The notes beneath the pieces were generated by a model that saw only the letters and a program-made list of their open reading frames with translations, had not been told where the DNA came from and did not search any database. Made by a program: the position numbers and the translations under genes. Shown piece by piece: positions 32,305-41,432 of a DNA stretch of 54,897 nt (position 1 is the stretch's first letter; the number at the start of each line of letters is the position of its first letter). The stretch is from an uncultured Lachnoclostridium sp. (GTDB lineage: Bacteria > Bacillota > Clostridia > Lachnospirales > Lachnospiraceae), in assembly GCA_946415315.1 (NCBI GenBank), contig CAMKRZ010000022.1, forward strand, positions 1-54,897, written 5' to 3'.

Positions 32305-33918
32305 TTACTCTTCCCAGTGTTCCCACACCGTTATATCGGTTGCTCTGCCGGTCTCAAGGATCCTTCGTTTTTCACACAGCAATCCGTTCTTATCATATTG
32401 CTCGCTGAGAGTATACTCCCGGAAGTCTATATCGCCGAAGTCATTTTTGTAAGCCTCTAACCTCTTATCGGTCAGTGTCAGCAAATATCCGTCCTTGTCA
32501 ATTTCAGCGGTTATCGGTTCTTCCGTTTTCCGATCGTCATTCAGATCCCATGTCTGAGTATGCCCATAGCATACCCAGTTTTCCTTCGTATGATCACACA
32601 TGTCGGGCAGACAGACTTCATACGTCTTGTCGTATATACTGTCGATATTCCCGCTCACGATACCCCCGTTCGTGTTGACCTCGTACGGAGCGAATTGGGT
32701 TCGTTCAGTTATACGGATTTTCCCCAACGAAGCATCCGTGGAATATGTAACCTGCGTCGTCTCCATCAGTCTCCGCTCCTGCTGGGTTCCCGATACAGTC
32801 AGCTCCGTCCTGTATAAAAGGGTCTTGCCGTTTGCATCATCGTACTCCGTATCATTTCGGATCCCCCAGAGCAGATTGCCTTTTCCATCATACTTTTCCT
32901 CTATGTAAACCGTCTCTCTTCCGTCTCCATCGTATTCTCTCGATGTCCGCATGCGTAGTACCTGCTTGACTGAAAGTTGATCATATATTTCTCGCTCAAG
33001 TTCTCTCCCTGCATAATCATAGCGGTATCGTACCTCTTCGGTTTTTTCCCCTGTATCCTCAAAATACCGGATCGTTTCCAGAAAACTGTTTTCCTCATAC
33101 TGATACGTGTACTCTTCATATTCGGATAACATTGGATCATGTTTCGTGAACAAAACGCACCGGCCTTCCGAATCATACTTTCTCTCGCCGTAATACTCTA
33201 TCGTATCTTCTGAATAATTACGCCACGAACTCGACCGCGTCTCCGCATCATAGGTTTCCTCGTACCGCTGCAAACTTGCTTCCACCACTTCAGACAGTAC
33301 GATATCGCCCTCTCCGCGCTCCAACAAAGCAACAACCTTCCCGTCGCCGTCCCAGGTACATATTCCGGCAATCTCCTTCGTATCACCCCGATAGGTAAAC
33401 TCCGTGCGAAGTTCCCGTTTCGACGGACTCACAATGCGATCCCGGAAGTATGCATGCAAATGCTGGTAGGGTTTGTCCGTATATGTCCAATAAGCTAACG
33501 GCAAAGACAGTACGGTGGTTTCATCTCCGTGATCCGTACCGGGATAGTAGCCTTCCTCGTATTTTGCAAGCTCCACGATACACCGCCCCTGAAAATCATA
33601 CTCTCTGGATATCGTAACGCCGGCCTCCCGCCAGGTAACTACTTTCAGCAAATGCTCCCCGGTATCATCATAATAATACTTTGTCCGTTCCCCGACCGTC
33701 GTGACCGCCCCGTCACGAATGTACTTAATCAGTGTGCGTTCCGTTCCGCGGTTCTCGTACTCCTCCAGCAGCGTATACTCAGTCTCACCCTCCGGGTTGA
33801 CCGAGTACATCCTGTACCCGTACACGTCGAAGGATTTCTTTTTATCCTTCGGCTTCCCGCAGGCAACTGTCATCATCGCAACAGTCACTGCGAGAAAAAT
33901 GATCATTCTCTTTTTCAT
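32305..33918 (-). CDS. YD-type lipoprotein C
   Basis: The 537-residue precursor has lipobox TVAC (Cys20), then a domain related to lipoproteins A and B, with LLEEYENRGTERT, YYDDTGEHLLKVV and YDFQGRCIVE in the first 120 residues and ITVWEHWEE at the end. It is the first gene of the operon C-B-A-membrane protein. SD is GGGGGTG before the ATG. A TACAAT box lies just upstream on the minus strand, without a clear -35. No enzymatic motif is visible. Confidence 0.72.
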   Translation of the reverse strand: MKKRMIIFLAVTVAMMTVACGKPKDKKKSFDVYGYRMYSVNPEGETEYTLLEEYENRGTERTLIKYIRDGAVTTVGERTKYYYDDTGEHLLKVVTWREAGVTISREYDFQGRCIVELAKYEEGYYPGTDHGDETTVLSLPLAYWTYTDKPYQHLHAYFRDRIVSPSKRELRTEFTYRGDTKEIAGICTWDGDGKVVALLERGEGDIVLSEVVEASLQRYEETYDAETRSSSWRNYSEDTIEYYGERKYDSEGRCVLFTKHDPMLSEYEEYTYQYEENSFLETIRYFEDTGEKTEEVRYRYDYAGRELEREIYDQLSVKQVLRMRTSREYDGDGRETVYIEEKYDGKGNLLWGIRNDTEYDDANGKTLLYRTELTVSGTQQERRLMETTQVTYSTDASLGKIRITERTQFAPYEVNTNGGIVSGNIDSIYDKTYEVCLPDMCDHTKENWVCYGHTQTWDLNDDRKTEEPITAEIDKDGYLLTLTDKRLEAYKNDFGDIDFREYTLSEQYDKNGLLCEKRRILETGRATDITVWEHWEE

Positions 33919-33978
33919 AATTCACCCCCAGCATTGTATACCGGATCACGTCCAAGCTGCCTGCTGTCCGCAGTTTAC

Positions 33979-34010
33979 AAAAGCCGCAACTCTTGACAGA
34001 GCTGCGGCTT
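33979..34010 (-). terminator. Terminator after tRNA-Arg
   Basis: A 12-bp stem with one mismatch (33981-33992 with 33999-34010) has a 6-base loop. On the minus strand it is followed by TTTTG. It ends the tRNA-Arg transcript. Confidence 0.8.
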
Positions 34011-34023
34011 ACTACATTGTCGA

Positions 34024-34097
34024 CGTCCACGAGGGGATTCGAACCTCCGACCTACCGCTTAGGAGGCGGTCGCTCTATCCTACTGAGCTACGTGGAC
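34024..34097 (-). tRNA. tRNA-Arg (anticodon CCU)
   Basis: On the minus strand the acceptor GTCCACG pairs with CGTGGAC, discriminator G. The D-arm contains AGCTCAGTAGGATAGAGC, the anticodon arm CCGC-CTCCTAA-GCGG carries CCT, and the T-arm has GGTTCGAATCC. CCA is not encoded. Confidence 0.96.
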
Positions 34098-34523
34098 ATA
34101 AATGTGATTGTATTGCGGAACAGCTTCCGGTCTGCAATGAAACCATTATATACCAAACCACAAAAACTTTCCATATGAAATCTGTGCTCACCGGAAAATT
34201 CTGCTCATGCAGAGTTTCATTCGTCTTTTTCGGTGAAAACATGCATATAACGCATTACCATGTATTTTCATTTCAATCCATGTGTGAGATGCTTCCGATC
34301 GATCACCCGGCCTGTGCCCCATGGAAAAGCCCTGTGTTTCCTGGTGTCTTGCTTCTTTTCTCCGCGATAATTAGTAGCAATGAACACGAACTATACAATA
34401 TATTGCGATATATAATCGCCCTGTTTCGCGTTTTGCGTTGCGATTCGACCGAATATACGCGTTCTTACGCTGAAAAATTGCGTAACATAATGCGTTATTT
34501 CTGCATAAAGATTTTTGCGGTTC
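34098..34523. other. Intergenic AT-rich region upstream of tRNA-Arg
   Basis: This 426-base stretch contains no convincing gene. On the minus strand TATAAT at 34150-34145 is a probable -10 box for tRNA-Arg. One CGGAAAAT motif lies at 34192. The part from about 34370 to 34500 is AT-rich with short palindromic A/T runs. No small RNA structure was evident by eye. Confidence 0.5.
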
Positions 34524-35096
34524 TCAGCGGGCATTGAGCGCATCGCGCATGGAAACCGCCTCGTCGAGAACCTCTTTCTCCTCATCGGAGAGGATCACGA
34601 ACGTGTTGCCCTTGATGACTTCCTTCACATACGTATAGCAACCGTCGCGGTTGTGCATGCTGGTCATGATGAAACCGTCATTGTCATCATTGAGAAGACA
34701 CAAGCTGTAACTCAACTTGCCGCCCATCTCCGCAAATGCATCATATCGCTTGACCGCAATCTTTTTAAACGAAGTATCTCTTGCGTCCTCCAGGATCTTG
34801 ATCCGGGACACTGCGTCCGTAATCTGCGACTTGTTGGAATCAATCTCGCGGAACCTTGTCAGGATCCTGTCCTCCAGTGATTTTCCGTTGGCACCCTTCA
34901 TGAACTTTCGGTATTTTGTTGCCAGCTGATTGTACTTGGCTATCATCACGATGCTGAGCACAAACAGGATCGCCAGCATAACAAGCATCGCCAGAAGCAG
35001 ATATTCCGTATCGATTCCGAGACTCTCGAAAATGCCAAGCGGCAATTTCCTGACAATCCCGGCTGCTTTGACGCTCAGTAATATATCAGTAATCAT
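34524..35096 (-). CDS. DUF4446 family protein
   Basis: The 190-residue protein has an N-terminal transmembrane helix at about residues 33-54 (LLLAMLVMLAILFVLSIVMIA) and a cytoplasmic part with a coiled-coil-like segment followed by the conserved FAEMGGKLSYSLCLLNDDNDGF block. The family is typically encoded beside parAB in clostridia; its role is unknown, though the placement suggests a link with chromosome segregation or division. GGAGG is 4 bases before the ATG. Third gene of the parA-parB-DUF4446 unit. Confidence 0.85.
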   Translation of the reverse strand: MITDILLSVKAAGIVRKLPLGIFESLGIDTEYLLLAMLVMLAILFVLSIVMIAKYNQLATKYRKFMKGANGKSLEDRILTRFREIDSNKSQITDAVSRIKILEDARDTSFKKIAVKRYDAFAEMGGKLSYSLCLLNDDNDGFIMTSMHNRDGCYTYVKEVIKGNTFVILSDEEKEVLDEAVSMRDALNAR

Positions 35097-35137
35097 GTAT
35101 CCTCCACAATATCATCGGGAACTGCAATCGTTTTCGG

Positions 35138-36034
35138 TTACGGCGTAACGCCGAAGATCTCCATCAGCCGCTCAAACTCATCCAGGGAGAAAAACGATAC
35201 TTCAATCTTGCCGGTATTGCCTTCCCGACCGGTAATCGCGACTTTAGTACCCAAAGCCTGCTTCAGCTTTTCTTCATACCGGGCATATGCGCGTGCTACC
35301 GCCTCCGGTTCTTTCTTCTTCGGTTTATCTTCTTTCTTCGGCGCAAGCTGCTTCTTGACAAAACTTTCCGCTTCCCGAACACTCATTCCGTTGCTGACGA
35401 TTTTCTCAGCCGCCGCAACCTGACTCTCGGGGTCAGCAATGGCAAGAAGTGCTCTCGCATGTCCTGCGGAAAGCTCACCGCTGATCAGCAGCTCCTGAAC
35501 GCGATCTTCCAGCTTCAGAAGGCGAAGCGCGTTTGTAACCGTCGAGCGGTTCTTGGAAACACGTTCTGCAACCTGCTCCTGCGTCAGAGAATACTCTTCG
35601 ATCAACTTGCGATATGCCACAGCCTCTTCAATCGCATTCAGATTCTCGCGCTGCAGGTTCTCGATCAATGCTACTTCGTAGAGCTCCTGCTCGGAATAGT
35701 CGCGGATCAATACCGGAACCTTCTTTAAGCCTGCCTTCATTGCAGCGCGCCAGCGACGCTCTCCGGCAATAATCTCGTATGTCTTGTCCCTTTTGCACAC
35801 GATCAGCGGCTGAATGATGCCGTGAATTTTGATGGACTCAGCCAGTTCCTCGAGCGCATCCTCATCAAAAGCACGACGAGGTTGCTCGCGATTCGGCTCA
35901 ATGCTGGAAATCGGAAGCAATGTTTCACGTGAAACATTTTCCTCCTCCGGCTTTACCTTCTTCTCTATATCCTTATCAATTTTCTTGGAAATCAATGAAT
36001 CCAGTCCCATTCCGAGACCGCCACGCTTCGCCAT
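35138..36034 (-). CDS. parB: Chromosome partition protein ParB (Spo0J)
   Basis: The 298-residue DNA-binding CTP-switch protein loads SMC and organises the origin region. LGMGLDSLISKK starts the protein. The ParB/Srx domain has GIIQPLIVCKRDKTYEIIAGERRWRA with the CTP-binding GERRxRA motif, followed by the helix-turn-helix YRKLIEEYSLTQEQVAERVSKNRSTVTNALRLL and a C-terminal dimerisation region. The ATG at 36034 has AAAGGAG 5 bases upstream. A perfect parS site lies inside the gene and encodes NVSRET near the N terminus. Confidence 0.95.
   Translation of the reverse strand: MAKRGGLGMGLDSLISKKIDKDIEKKVKPEEENVSRETLLPISSIEPNREQPRRAFDEDALEELAESIKIHGIIQPLIVCKRDKTYEIIAGERRWRAAMKAGLKKVPVLIRDYSEQELYEVALIENLQRENLNAIEEAVAYRKLIEEYSLTQEQVAERVSKNRSTVTNALRLLKLEDRVQELLISGELSAGHARALLAIADPESQVAAAEKIVSNGMSVREAESFVKKQLAPKKEDKPKKKEPEAVARAYARYEEKLKQALGTKVAITGREGNTGKIEVSFFSLDEFERLMEIFGVTP
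35921..35936. promoter_or_regulatory. parS site inside parB
   Basis: TGTTTCACGTGAAACA is the perfect 16-bp palindromic consensus bound by ParB. It sits within the parB coding sequence, about 9.5 kb from dnaA. Confidence 0.97.
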
Positions 36035-36064
36035 GTTGGCTCCTTTCTTAATCAAGGCACATTA

Positions 36065-36865
36065 TTATTTCCGCAGAAGTTTCTTTCTCTTGACGAGTTT
36101 CTTGCCGTTTTGACGCAATACCTCGACCGCAAAATCGCGATATGATTGTGCCGCCAGGGACCTTTTATCGTAAAATGTGATCGGCATTCCGTAACTCGGC
36201 GCCTCTGCAAGCCGCACAGCACGCGGTATTACCGTTTTGTAAATCTGCTGGTTAAGGTTATGATAGACGTTCTCGACAACCTGAGCGGAAAGGTTCGTGC
36301 GGTTGTCATACATCGTGAAGAGCACTCCGTCAACCTGCAGGCGGCTGTTTGTGCGATCACGAATGATCTCGATCGTGTCCAGCAGCTGCTTCAGGCCTTC
36401 CAGGGCCAGGAATTCGCACTGAAGCGGAATAATTACTGCATCCGACGCAGTAAGCGCATTGCAGGTGAGCGTATTCAGAGACGGCGGGCAGTCGATAAGA
36501 ATGAAATCATATTGATCTTTCACCTTCTCAAGGGCATTGCTCAGGATAAAGTTTCTGTCATCGTACTCGACAACTTCCACTTCAGCACCGGCAAGATCCA
36601 GTGTTGAAGGGATAATATCGATTCCGATAAATCGTGTCTGAACAATACATTCGTTCACTTCCGCCTTACCGGTAAACAACTCGTACGAGGAAGTCTCCTG
36701 CTCGTCCTTGTTAACGCCAAGACTTGTCGTGGAATTACCCTGCGGATCGACATCCACAATCAGAACATTCATATTGTATTCCGCAAGGCAGGCCGCAAGA
36801 CTGACCGTAGTAGCCGTCTTTCCTACACCTCCCTTTTGGTTCGTAATGGAAATGATTTTTCCCAT
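36065..36865 (-). CDS. parA: Chromosome partition ATPase ParA (Soj)
   Basis: The 266-residue P-loop ATPase has the deviant Walker A KGGVGKTATT at about residues 10-19, DVDPQGNSTTSLG, and FILIDCPPSLNTLT. It works with ParB and parS in origin segregation and regulates DnaA in Bacillus. The ATG at 36865 has GGAGG 8 bases upstream. An extended -10 (TGATATACT, minus strand, around 36914-36922) just beyond the rsmG terminator is a likely promoter. parB follows after 30 bases. Confidence 0.95.
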   Translation of the reverse strand: MGKIISITNQKGGVGKTATTVSLAACLAEYNMNVLIVDVDPQGNSTTSLGVNKDEQETSSYELFTGKAEVNECIVQTRFIGIDIIPSTLDLAGAEVEVVEYDDRNFILSNALEKVKDQYDFILIDCPPSLNTLTCNALTASDAVIIPLQCEFLALEGLKQLLDTIEIIRDRTNSRLQVDGVLFTMYDNRTNLSAQVVENVYHNLNQQIYKTVIPRAVRLAEAPSYGMPITFYDKRSLAAQSYRDFAVEVLRQNGKKLVKRKKLLRK

Positions 36866-36927
36866 GAAGCAATCCTCCAAACAACTTACGCACATAAATT
36901 CAATGCAAGTCAAAGTATATCACAGAA

Positions 36928-36966
36928 TACAAAAATACGCCACTACAAGATGTGGCGTTATTTTTG
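36928..36966. terminator. Terminator between rsmG and parA
   Basis: ACGCCAC at 36937-36943 pairs with GTGGCGT at 36952-36958, with A/T-rich tracts on both sides (TATTTTTG on minus and plus). It ends the mnmE-mnmG-rsmG transcript and separates it from parAB. Confidence 0.85.
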
Positions 36967-36993
36967 TTCAAAAGCACCAAAGATATATTCTCC

Positions 36994-37722
36994 TCACATA
37001 AGCGGCTGTTTCATCGGTTTTCCGCCGCCGCGCGGATATTTTGTAGAGGTCTGCGTCTTTTTTCTTACGACAACCAGGTTGCGTCCGTACTCGCTGCAGG
37101 GGACCAGGAACTTCTCCTGTCGCTCAATGGTACCGCTCATAGCAAGGATTGCCTTGCCGGCCTCTGTTATTTCTTCGTCACTTTCCGCAGATTTGTAAGC
37201 GACCATTGCCCCACCGACAGCGACCAGAGGAAGGCACAACTCTGTTAAAGATGCCATTCTGGTAACCGCTCTGGAAACGCAGAGATCATATTGCTCACGA
37301 TAGTTTACCTGACGACCGAGTTCCTCAGCGCGACCGTGAACACAGTTCACATCTGTCAATTCCAATTCGCTGACTACCTGCTCAAGGAAGCGCACGCGTT
37401 TCCCGAGAGAATCCATCAGCGTGATCTTCCACTGCGGAAAGAAGATTTTCAGCGGCACGCCGGGGAAACCGGCGCCGGTTCCGACATCGACAACGTTCAA
37501 CGGCTTCGCAAGTTCACCTTCGGAGACAGCCTTCACCAAACAAAGACTGTCCAGCCAGTGCTTGACACAGACTTCACTGTACTCCGTAATCGCAGTGAGA
37601 TTCATAACGCGATTGACTTCGACCATCATCTCGTAGTACTGATGAAGTTGTTTCAGCTGAAGGTCTGAGCAATCAAGACCAAGCTCTTCCAATCCTTTCT
37701 TCAGTAATGAATCGTCGTACAT
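36994..37722 (-). CDS. rsmG: 16S rRNA (guanine527-N7)-methyltransferase
   Basis: The 242-residue SAM methyltransferase (GidB) modifies G527 in the 530 loop; loss gives low-level streptomycin resistance in other species. MNLTAITEYSEVCVKHWLDSL, VDVGTGAGFPGVPLKIFFP (SAM motif I) and LMDSLGKRVRFL are characteristic. The ATG at 37722 has GGAGG 4 bases upstream. It is the last gene of mnmE-mnmG-rsmG. Confidence 0.94.
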   Translation of the reverse strand: MYDDSLLKKGLEELGLDCSDLQLKQLHQYYEMMVEVNRVMNLTAITEYSEVCVKHWLDSLCLVKAVSEGELAKPLNVVDVGTGAGFPGVPLKIFFPQWKITLMDSLGKRVRFLEQVVSELELTDVNCVHGRAEELGRQVNYREQYDLCVSRAVTRMASLTELCLPLVAVGGAMVAYKSAESDEEITEAGKAILAMSGTIERQEKFLVPCSEYGRNLVVVRKKTQTSTKYPRGGGKPMKQPLM

Positions 37723-37836
37723 AGTTCCTCCGATAAAACAAACCACTTCAAGTGTAGGCAACATCGCCAACAATCCCCTCCTTCATCAGGCAGGAGGAGT
37801 CACGTACTCTTATCAATAAGCGCCGGTTTTTTCATA

Positions 37837-39744
37837 TTATGTTTCACGTGAAACATTGGCAAGCCAAACCAACAATACGGAAATGTCTGCCGGAGATACT
37901 CCGCTGATCCGCGACGCCTGGCCTACGTTAGCAGGACGCAGTTGTTGTAACTTCTGTCTTGCCTCCAGCCGCAGAGAAGGGATCGCTGTATAATCCAGAT
38001 CGGCAGGCAACACTCTCCGCTCCAGTTTTTTGAAGTGTTCCACCTGGAGTCGCTGGCGCTCAATGTAGCCCTCGTATTTGATCTCTATTTCTACTTGTTC
38101 TATAACATCTGCATCAAGCGGCTTTCGGTCGGGGTCGAGCGGTCCAAGCATGTCATACGTCATTTCCGGCCTGCGCAGTAGTTCTCCGAGCGATGTTCCG
38201 GTATGTATAATTGCAGTTCCGATGCTGTTTAAATATTCACAGACTTTTTCCGACGCGCCCAAAACCGTCTCATTCAGGCGCTGCAATTCTTCTGCAATAT
38301 TTTGCTTCTTCCGGAGGAACTTCTGATACCGCTCCTCCGAAATCAATCCGACCTCATGTCCGATTTCCGTAAGGCGAAGATCTGCGTTGTCCTGACGGAG
38401 CAACAAGCGGTATTCCGCACGGCTTGTCATCATCCGGTAAGGCTCTCTTGTCTCCTTGGTCACCAGGTCGTCGATCAGCACGCCGATGTACCCCTGCGAC
38501 CGATCGATCACAACCGGTTCCTTTCCCTGCAGAAGCCGCGCCGCGTTGATTCCCGCAATCAGTCCCTGAGCTGCCGCTTCCTCGTATCCGGAGCTGCCGT
38601 TGGCCTGCCCTGCGCTGAAAAATCCGTGGATCGACTTGCACTCAAGCGACGCCTTCAGTTGTGTGGCGTTGAGACAATCGTACTCGATCGCATATGCGTT
38701 GCGAACGATCTTCGCATTCTCCAGGCCGCGAATGGACCGGTACATGCGGATCTGCACTTCCTCCGGCAAACTGGACGAAAGCCCGGAGAGATACATCTCA
38801 TTCGTGTATTCGCCCTCCGGCTCAATGAACACCTGATGGCGGTCCTTGTCCGGAAAACGGACTACCTTGTCCTCGATCGACGGACAATACCGCGGTCCGG
38901 TTCCCTTGATATCTCCGGAAAATAAAGGCGAACGGTCGATATTTTCCCGGATTATTTCATGCGTATTTTCGTTGGTATATGTCAGATAGCACGGCACCTG
39001 TTCTCTCGCAATGTCCTCCGGCCGGTTTTCAAAGGAAAACGGCACGATCGGATCGTCTCCGAACTGCTCTGTCATAGCGCTGTAATCGATGGTACGACCG
39101 TCGATGCGCGCCGGCGTGCCGGTCTTAAACCGCATCACCTCAAGTCCTGCACGAACAAGCGAATCCGTGAGCATCGTCGCACGCGGAAGGCCGTTTGGTC
39201 CGGTAAACTGGCTGACCTCGCCGAAAATACATCTCGCATTCAGGTACACGCCTGAGCACAGGATCACAGCCTTGCACGGAAAAATGCCGCCGGACGCAAT
39301 CTTCACGCCGGTCACCTGCTTTGTCCCGTCGGGTAGACCTTCCCACAAAAGCTCTGCTACTTCCGCCTGCTTCAGAGTGAGATGATCCTGATTTTCCATC
39401 ACCTTGCGCATGGAAGCTGTATATCGCTGCTTGTCTGCCTGTGCGCGCAGCGAATGAACGGCAGGTCCTTTGGAAACATTGAGCATGCGGCTCTGAATGT
39501 ACGTCTTGTCGATGTTTCGTCCCATCTCCCCACCGAGCGCATCCAATTCGCGCACCAGGTGGCCCTTGCTCGTTCCGCCGATATTGGGATTGCAGGGCAT
39601 CAGCGCGATCGTGTCGGCGCTCACCATAAACACAATGGTCTCGCAACCGAGTCTTGCGCACGCCAACGCTGCCTCGCAGCCGGCATGCCCGGCCCCGATC
39701 ACGGCAACGTCATAAGATTCACAAAGGTACTCCGGTACATTCAT
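37837..39744 (-). CDS. mnmG: tRNA uridine-5-carboxymethylaminomethyl modification enzyme MnmG (GidA)
   Basis: The 635-residue FAD protein acts with MnmE to install cmnm5/cmnm-type groups at U34 of certain tRNAs. Signatures are [21 protein letters not shown] (FAD, residues about 13-33), [24 protein letters not shown]-like text, [15 protein letters not shown] and [13 protein letters not shown]. The C-terminal residues NVSRET are encoded by a parS site overlapping the stop region. Upstream GAGGAA serves as SD. It lies 88 bases after mnmE. Confidence 0.96.
   Translation of the reverse strand: MNVPEYLCESYDVAVIGAGHAGCEAALACARLGCETIVFMVSADTIALMPCNPNIGGTSKGHLVRELDALGGEMGRNIDKTYIQSRMLNVSKGPAVHSLRAQADKQRYTASMRKVMENQDHLTLKQAEVAELLWEGLPDGTKQVTGVKIASGGIFPCKAVILCSGVYLNARCIFGEVSQFTGPNGLPRATMLTDSLVRAGLEVMRFKTGTPARIDGRTIDYSAMTEQFGDDPIVPFSFENRPEDIAREQVPCYLTYTNENTHEIIRENIDRSPLFSGDIKGTGPRYCPSIEDKVVRFPDKDRHQVFIEPEGEYTNEMYLSGLSSSLPEEVQIRMYRSIRGLENAKIVRNAYAIEYDCLNATQLKASLECKSIHGFFSAGQANGSSGYEEAAAQGLIAGINAARLLQGKEPVVIDRSQGYIGVLIDDLVTKETREPYRMMTSRAEYRLLLRQDNADLRLTEIGHEVGLISEERYQKFLRKKQNIAEELQRLNETVLGASEKVCEYLNSIGTAIIHTGTSLGELLRRPEMTYDMLGPLDPDRKPLDADVIEQVEIEIKYEGYIERQRLQVEHFKKLERRVLPADLDYTAIPSLRLEARQKLQQLRPANVGQASRISGVSPADISVLLVWLANVSRET
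37840..37855. promoter_or_regulatory. parS site at the 3' end of mnmG
   Basis: A second perfect TGTTTCACGTGAAACA palindrome overlaps the last codons of mnmG. It encodes NVSRET there, the same peptide as at the parB copy, because both are read in the same frame. Confidence 0.97.
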
Positions 39745-39832
39745 TGTCGTTCCTCACTAAAATGCGGCAACTCTTTCTGACAGGGCAGCGGAAATTCACT
39801 GTTTCCCGCTGTCATCACCGCATTAAAAAGCC

Positions 39833-41299
39833 TTATTTTCCGAGGCAAAACTCGCTGAAGATCATGTTTATGACATCCTCATCCGGCTGCTCCCCGAGAA
39901 TCGTGCCGAGCGTCTCATATGCAGCCGTAAGGTCGATCGTATAGAAATCCTCCGGCATTCCCGCGGCCATCGTTTCCCGAACTTTCTTCAGGCTGGTCTC
40001 CGCCTCAAGCAGAGCCTGTCGATGCCGCTCCGAGGTGATGACGCATTCTTCGTCCGCGGCAATCCGTTCCGCGAAAAATAAGGATGTGATGCGCTCCTCC
40101 AGCTGCTCCAGCCCCTCGTTCGTCTTTGCGGAAATGGTGATCGGCGCAAACATATTCTCATCGATGCGATCGTTTGTGTCCTCCTGCGACTGCTTCCCGA
40201 AACATTCGGCCATCATTGACTGCAGCGTCTCCGCGTCCGTCACGACCGGAAGGTCGGATTTATTCAACAGAGCGATCAGCGGTTTTCCCGCGCAGACCGC
40301 AAGAATAGCCTTGTCATCCTCATTGAGCGGCTCGGAACCATCGATCACCCAGAGGATCAGATCCGCCTCCGAAGCCGCCGTACGCGCACGCTCCACGCCG
40401 ATGCGCTCCACGGTATCTTCGGTTGCGCGTATGCCGGCAGTATCGACCAGAAGAAGCGTGATCCCACGCATGCGCACTTCCTCCATAAGCGTGTCGCGCG
40501 TCGTTCCGGGGATCTCCGTGACGATAGCGCGATCCTCACCGAGAAGCGCATTGAGAAGAGAACTCTTTCCGGCGTTCGGTCGCCCGACGATGACGGTCCG
40601 GATTCCTTCACGAATCCTGCGTCCGTCCTCCGCCGTGTCGATCAGCTTGCGGATCCGCCTGATCTGCCCTTCGGTCTGCCGCGTCATGACCTCGTCAAAA
40701 CCATCGAAAGTCAGGTGTTCCGGATCATCAAGCGTCGCCTCGATCTGCGCGATCTCCCGCAGGATTTCACCGCGGATCTGCGATATTTCTTCTCTCTCCC
40801 GGCCGCGCAACTGACGGACGGAATTGCGGAGAGCAAGATCGTTTTTCGCAGAAATGATACCGGCGACCGCCTCCGCCTGGCTGAGATCGATGCGGCCGTT
40901 CAGGTACGCTCTCTTCGTGAATTCCCCGGGCTCAGCGAGTCTTGCGCCGGCTTCCAGTACTGCCTCAAGGACGCGCTTTGTGACAAGCACGCCGCCGTGG
41001 CAGTCAATCTCGATCGTGTCTTCCCGCGTGTAGGTGTGCGGCGCTTTCAGCACGAGCATCAGCACTTCATCGATCGTGCGGCCGGTCTTCGGGTCAACAA
41101 TATAGCCGTAGTGAACCGTATGACTGTTGTACTGCGCGATGTGGCACTCGCTTTGACCGGTTTCACCCCTTGCGGCGCAAAATACTCTTCCGGCAACCGC
41201 AAATGCCTCCGGTCCGCTGATGCGCACAATGCCGATTCCGGAGGGCGACAAAGCGGTCGCGATCGCAGCAATGGTTTCATTTTCCGTAATTCTGGACAT
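39833..41299 (-). CDS. mnmE: tRNA modification GTPase MnmE (TrmE)
   Basis: The 488-residue protein has an N-terminal folate-binding domain (TIAAIATALSPSGIGIVRISG and HGGVLVTKRVLE), a helical domain and an inserted Era-like G domain: GRPNAGKSSLLN, DTAGIR, NKSD. The C terminus ends in the catalytic Cys motif FCLGK. It forms a complex with MnmG. A loop with QEDTNDRIDEN in the G domain makes it slightly longer than usual. The ATG has GGAGG 5 bases upstream, and a CGTAAAAT octamer overlaps that region. Confidence 0.96.
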   Translation of the reverse strand: MSRITENETIAAIATALSPSGIGIVRISGPEAFAVAGRVFCAARGETGQSECHIAQYNSHTVHYGYIVDPKTGRTIDEVLMLVLKAPHTYTREDTIEIDCHGGVLVTKRVLEAVLEAGARLAEPGEFTKRAYLNGRIDLSQAEAVAGIISAKNDLALRNSVRQLRGREREEISQIRGEILREIAQIEATLDDPEHLTFDGFDEVMTRQTEGQIRRIRKLIDTAEDGRRIREGIRTVIVGRPNAGKSSLLNALLGEDRAIVTEIPGTTRDTLMEEVRMRGITLLLVDTAGIRATEDTVERIGVERARTAASEADLILWVIDGSEPLNEDDKAILAVCAGKPLIALLNKSDLPVVTDAETLQSMMAECFGKQSQEDTNDRIDENMFAPITISAKTNEGLEQLEERITSLFFAERIAADEECVITSERHRQALLEAETSLKKVRETMAAGMPEDFYTIDLTAAYETLGTILGEQPDEDVINMIFSEFCLGK

Positions 41300-41375
41300 T
41301 GTCTCCTCCGTAAAATTCTCTGCTTACACGGGCACGGCCTTCTTCCCCGAAGTGATCAGGCATTCCCTCACAATA

Positions 41376-41410
41376 TCAAAAGAGGGAATTGCGTCCTCCA
41401 CAATTCCCTC
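41376..41410 (-). terminator. Terminator of the rpmH-yidC-khpB operon
   Basis: GAGGGAATTG (41382-41391) pairs perfectly with CAATTCCCTC (41401-41410). Read on the minus strand the stem is followed by TTTTG. It lies 22 bases past the khpB stop codon. Confidence 0.85.
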
Positions 41411-41432
41411 AAATTGCATCTCACGCAATTTC

